Assembly (NCBI GenBank): GCA_002314935.1
Contig: DCHW01000045.1
Coordinates: forward strand, 1-24,867
Reading direction: 5' to 3'
From: Clostridiales bacterium UBA1742
GTDB taxonomy: Bacteria > Bacillota > Clostridia > TANB77 > CAG-508
Length of the DNA: 24,867 nt
Part shown: in pieces, positions 21,948 to 24,867 of the stretch
Numbering within the stretch: the stretch's first letter is position 1
Layout of the letters: each line of letters begins with the position of its first letter
Translations under genes and position numbers: made by a program
The notes under the pieces: generated by a model
Databases searched by the model: none
Told to the model about the DNA's origin: nothing
What the model saw: the letters and a program-made list of their open reading frames with translations, nothing else

Positions 21948-22771
21948 AAAAAATATTGATAAATTTCATTTTTATTTTTATTTCTATCTTTTGCAATCAA
22001 TTTTATTATTTCTTTTTTTTCATAATTTTGTTTTTTATAATATTCATAATGTTCTTCTAAACTTAAGTTGTTTAATATTTCTTGGATTTTAGTATGCTTT
22101 ATTTCCATATTATTATTAATAACAATAACAAACTCTCCTTTAGTGTTTACATTATTTTCCATTATTTTTGATATTTTTTCTCTAATAAATTCCTCGTGTA
22201 TTTTTGTTATTTCCCTTGCAATGCTCACTTCAACATCCCCAAAACTGTCTTTTAAATCCTCCAAAGTTTTATTTAATCTATGAGGTGCCTCATATAATAT
22301 AATTGTTTTATTTATTTCTTTTAATTCCCTTAATTTTTCTTTTTTTTCTTTTTTATTATTTGGTAAAAAACCAACAAATAAAAACTCTTTTGTTGAAAAT
22401 CCAGAACCAATAACAGCATTTATTGCAGCACATGCTCCTGGTATTGGTACTATTTTTATATTATTTTTTATTGCTTCTTTTACAATTTCTTCTCCTGGAT
22501 CTGAAATTCCAGGAGTTCCAGCATCAGAAACCAATGCAATATTTTCACCATCTAATAATTTTTTTATTAATATTTCTGTTTTAACATTTTCATTTTCTTT
22601 ATAATAACTAATTAAAGGCTTTGAAATATTTAAATGATTTAATAACTTTAATGTATGTCTTGTATCTTCTGCTGCAATTATATCTACATTTTTTAATACA
22701 TTTATTCCTCTTAATGTAATATCTTCTAAATTTCCTATAGGCGTTGCAACTAAATATAAAATACCATTCAT
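21935..22771 (-). CDS. rsmI: 16S rRNA 2'-O-ribose C1402 methyltransferase RsmI
   Basis: SAM-dependent methyltransferase (tetrapyrrole-methylase fold) that modifies C1402 in the decoding centre of 16S rRNA. It opens with LYLVATPIGNLEDITLRG and contains AEDTRHTLKLLNHL, LVSDAGTPGISDPGEE, GFLPNNKKEKKE and EAPHRLNKTLEDL. The length is 278. It starts 2 bases after the trmN6 stop, the usual yabB-yabC pairing near abrB in Firmicutes. Confidence 0.97.
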   Translation of the reverse strand: MNGILYLVATPIGNLEDITLRGINVLKNVDIIAAEDTRHTLKLLNHLNISKPLISYYKENENVKTEILIKKLLDGENIALVSDAGTPGISDPGEEIVKEAIKNNIKIVPIPGACAAINAVIGSGFSTKEFLFVGFLPNNKKEKKEKLRELKEINKTIILYEAPHRLNKTLEDLKDSFGDVEVSIAREITKIHEEFIREKISKIMENNVNTKGEFVIVINNNMEIKHTKIQEILNNLSLEEHYEYYKKQNYEKKEIIKLIAKDRNKNKNEIYQYFLKAE

Positions 22772-22773
22772 AA

Positions 22774-23520
22774 TTACTCCTTATTTTTATTATATATTTT
22801 TAATATTTCTTCTGTGTATTGGCCGTCATTATCATAAACATATAAAGGTTTTTCTATTTTTAAAAATTTTCCAGCGTTTTTTACTGCTTTAATTAAAATT
22901 AAATTACACTCCTTATTTTTATTTGAATACACAAATTTTATCTTTTTAGGTTCAATTTTGTTTTTTCTTAAATAATAAATTATATCTATTAATCTATCTG
23001 GTCTATGAACCATATAAAATTCCCCTTTATCTTTTAATAAAGATGAAGAAATTTCTATTAAATTTTCAATATTACATTTGATTTCATGTCTAGAAATTAA
23101 CTTGTTTTTATTTTCACTTTTAAATCCATTATTTTTTTCTATATATGGAGGATTTGTAACAATTGCATCTATAGAATTTTTCTCAAAAATTTTTTTCAAA
23201 TTTTTTATATCCTCATTTAATATTTCTACATTTTTCAACTCATTTAATTTTACAGATTTTTCTGCCATTTTTGCTACTTCTTTTTGAATTTCAATTCCAA
23301 TAATTTTTTTTGCGTTTATTTTTTTTGATAATAAAATACTAATTATCCCAGTGCCTGTACCTAAATCTAAAACTGTACTATTATTTTTTATTTCTTTTGC
23401 ATAATCAGAAAGTAATACACTATCAATACCAAAACAAAACCAATTTTTATTTTGTATTATTTTTAATCCTTTATATTCTAAATCATCAATTCTTTCATCA
23501 ATTTCTAAATTAATTTTCAT
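22774..23520 (-). CDS. trmN6: tRNA1(Val) (adenine-37 N6)-methyltransferase-like protein
   Basis: Class I SAM methyltransferase of 248 residues, of the YabB/TrmN6 type. It has the N-terminal signature NWFCFGIDSVLLSDYA, the SAM loop DLGTGTG (52-58), the acidic IGIEIQ and the base-binding NPPY (123-126). It likely methylates N6 of an adenine in tRNA. An AGAGGA ribosome site precedes it, and it forms an operon with rsmI. Confidence 0.93.
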   Translation of the reverse strand: MKINLEIDERIDDLEYKGLKIIQNKNWFCFGIDSVLLSDYAKEIKNNSTVLDLGTGTGIISILLSKKINAKKIIGIEIQKEVAKMAEKSVKLNELKNVEILNEDIKNLKKIFEKNSIDAIVTNPPYIEKNNGFKSENKNKLISRHEIKCNIENLIEISSSLLKDKGEFYMVHRPDRLIDIIYYLRKNKIEPKKIKFVYSNKNKECNLILIKAVKNAGKFLKIEKPLYVYDNDGQYTEEILKIYNKNKE

Positions 23521-23559
23521 ATTATCCTCTATATCATATTTTTTATTAATACATATAAT

Positions 23560-23587
23560 ATTATAATATATTTATTTAAAATTGCAA
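23560..23587 (-). promoter_or_regulatory. Promoter of trmN6-rsmI
   Basis: On the minus strand, TTGCAA (23582-23587), 16 bases, TATAAT (23560-23565). The -35 overlaps the ribosome site of the divergent 47-residue ORF. Confidence 0.6.
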
Positions 23588-23597
23588 GGAGGATATT

Positions 23598-23741
23598 ATG
23601 CAAAATTATCGAGAAAAAAAAATTAATAGAATTCAACAAAAAAAAGATTGTGCCATTAAATCCCTCAAAGAAGTGGAGTTTTTTTTACACAATCTAAATA
23701 CAGTATGTAAATCTTTTAAAATATATAAAATTTTAAAATAA
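23598..23741 (+). CDS. Small basic 47-residue protein, function unknown
   Basis: The ORF has a near-perfect AAGGAGG ribosome site 5 bases upstream of ATG. The product (MQNYREKKINRIQQKKDCAI ... FFLHNLNTVCKSFKIYKILK) is lysine-rich, with two cysteines and a predicted helix. It ends directly before the stop of the convergent gerM. Its size recalls small sporulation regulators (Spo0E, Sda), but the Spo0E SQELD motif is absent and I assign no family. Confidence 0.58.
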   Translation: MQNYREKKINRIQQKKDCAIKSLKEVEFFLHNLNTVCKSFKIYKILK

Positions 23742-24293
23742 TTATTCTTTTTTAAATGTATTTTTAAAATTTATTTCTTCATCATAAAAAGCTTTATTAT
23801 CCTCTCCATTTATTAATATTTTTACATTATTTACTTCATTTAATTCAGTTACAGTATATACTATAGATTTAATAATTAGTTCTTCTTTAATTTTTCCAAC
23901 AATTTCCTCACCAATAAATTCTTCTGAAAAATCCAAAATTAATGTGTCTCCTGAAATTATAATATTATTTATTTTTGTATTTTCTGGAATTAATTTAATT
24001 AAATTATTATTTTTAGGTCCTTCAATTAATAACTTAATTAATTCTTCATAAATATTATTTATTAATTTTTTTGAATCTATTTTTCTAGTTTCTGAAATAA
24101 TATTATTATTTTCATTATTTCCAAAATATAAAGTAATAATTGTATTCCTTAACTGCTCATTTGTAATTTCTTCTTCGGGAATATATTGATTAATTTTTAT
24201 TTTATTTTTTTTATAAATATTTATTCCAAATAAAATAATTATTAAAATTAAAAAAATAATAATTAAATACATAATTAATTTTTTGTTTTTCAA
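23742..24293 (-). CDS. gerM: GerM-domain sporulation/germination lipoprotein-like protein
   Basis: A 183-residue protein with an N-terminal membrane segment (about 8-27) and one GerMN domain (about 50-170): ITLYFGNNENN, LIKLLIEGPKNNNLIKLIPE, TLILDFSEEF and IVYTVTELNEVNNVKILING. In Bacillus GerM connects membranes around the forespore and aids the SpoIIIA-SpoIIQ channel and germination. Bacillus GerM carries two such domains, this one only one, and it has no lipobox cysteine that I can see. The start is TTG with an AGGAAGGTGA ribosome site; the next ATG (residue 8) would cut the membrane segment. Confidence 0.82.
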   Translation of the reverse strand: MKNKKLIMYLIIIFLILIIILFGINIYKKNKIKINQYIPEEEITNEQLRNTIITLYFGNNENNNIISETRKIDSKKLINNIYEELIKLLIEGPKNNNLIKLIPENTKINNIIISGDTLILDFSEEFIGEEIVGKIKEELIIKSIVYTVTELNEVNNVKILINGEDNKAFYDEEINFKNTFKKE

Positions 24294-24867
24294 AAAATCA
24301 CCTTCCTACTTATTAAATTTATAATATATTTTCTGCTTAATAAATATGCTAAAAAAAATTTTTTATTCATTTGCTTTTTTATTTTTCAATCTTGTCTTTT
24401 TTACAATGTTTTTTTGTTTTATTTTTTCTATTTACATTCGGTATTTACTCTTTTAAATTTATCATTTTTATTATTATTAAAAATTCAACTAACCAAATAA
24501 AACAATATTATTCGCAAAACAATTTTATGTAAACCATTGTTAAAGTTAATAATTTAATGTGTTAAAACTCTTCTTTTCTTATTTCCTATTGGATTTATAT
24601 GATTTTTTTGTTTTGTATCTTATATATCTTCTTTAAATTTTTTTACATATTCTTTTACATTTTATATTTTTTATAAACCCTTTTTCTATTTTTAAATTTA
24701 TTTTTTTAATTGTTTTGTCATGTAGCCAATATAGTTTTAATCTTTTGCTTTTGTATAAATTTTTTTGTTTTCATTTTTTATTTTAATATAAAAACTATTT
24801 TTTGTTGTACAACGATTCATTTTTTACTATTTTTATTTTATCTATTTATTTAATAATTAATTATTTA
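24294..24867. other. AT-rich stretch with no gene seen
   Basis: About 570 bases, more AT-rich than the rest and T-rich on the plus strand. No ORF has a ribosome site. A minus-strand ATG at 24820 opens a lysine-rich frame broken by several in-frame stops within 100 codons, so any gene here would be decayed. A GCATATT near 24344-24350 (minus strand) resembles a sigma-E -35 for gerM, but I see no matching -10. Confidence 0.5.

Noticed and set aside
24560..24820. Decayed lysine-rich gene on the minus strand
   Set aside because: Several in-frame stops, no ribosome site, and a composition expected of A-rich random sequence.

Overview
The window is very AT-rich DNA from an endospore-forming Firmicute, most likely an uncultured low-GC clostridium. 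The evidence is the sporulation and germination set (sleB, ypeB, spoIIR, spmA, spmB, gerM, an AbrB/SpoVT-type regulator), the classic tadA - SRP RNA - dnaX - ybaB - recR block, consensus sigma-A promoters and AGGAGG ribosome sites. It looks like chromosomal backbone: no phage, plasmid or CRISPR is visible.

Layout. 1-2.6 kb: envelope genes (signal peptidase I, a small exported membrane protein, a WecA/TagO-type GlcNAc-1-P transferase, a GtrA protein). 2.6-4.45 kb: the sleB-ypeB germination operon. 4.5-5.9 kb: a glycolipid synthase and a 53-residue protein whose start lies in a hairpin. 5.9-9.76 kb: recR, ybaB, dnaX, SRP RNA, an unknown membrane-anchored protein and tadA, all on the minus strand. 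9.8-11.85 kb: an ArsB-type permease, tRNA-Arg(CCU) and a divergent TtcA-type tRNA thiolase. 11.86-13.32 kb: an autoregulated-looking XRE regulator with YbjQ and an unknown membrane protein. 13.4-16.43 kb: phosphohexomutase plus a UAP-type nucleotide-sugar pyrophosphorylase, which together would make UDP-sugars. 16.5-20.0 kb: an unknown gene, spoIIR, murA, walJ. 20.2-24.3 kb: spmAB, abrB, rsmI, trmN6, two tiny ORFs and gerM, followed by about 570 bases of noncoding AT-rich sequence.

The most striking signal is translational. Three genes (sleB, the UAP-type pyrophosphorylase and spmB) are each broken by one extra base, and the site is the same every time: an in-frame CGG codon where skipping the C restores a conserved glycine (C GGA, C GGA, C GGT) and the full family-length protein. 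Read by eye through about 7,350 codons, these are the only three in-frame CGG codons in the window. About 30 other CGG trinucleotides on coding strands are all out of frame. This suggests that CGG is not decoded as arginine here but triggers +1 frameshifting, or is read as a CGGN quadruplet giving Gly. Genes that shape arginine decoding (tadA, tRNA-Arg(CCU), a ttcA homologue) are present, but the window contains no tRNA for CGG.
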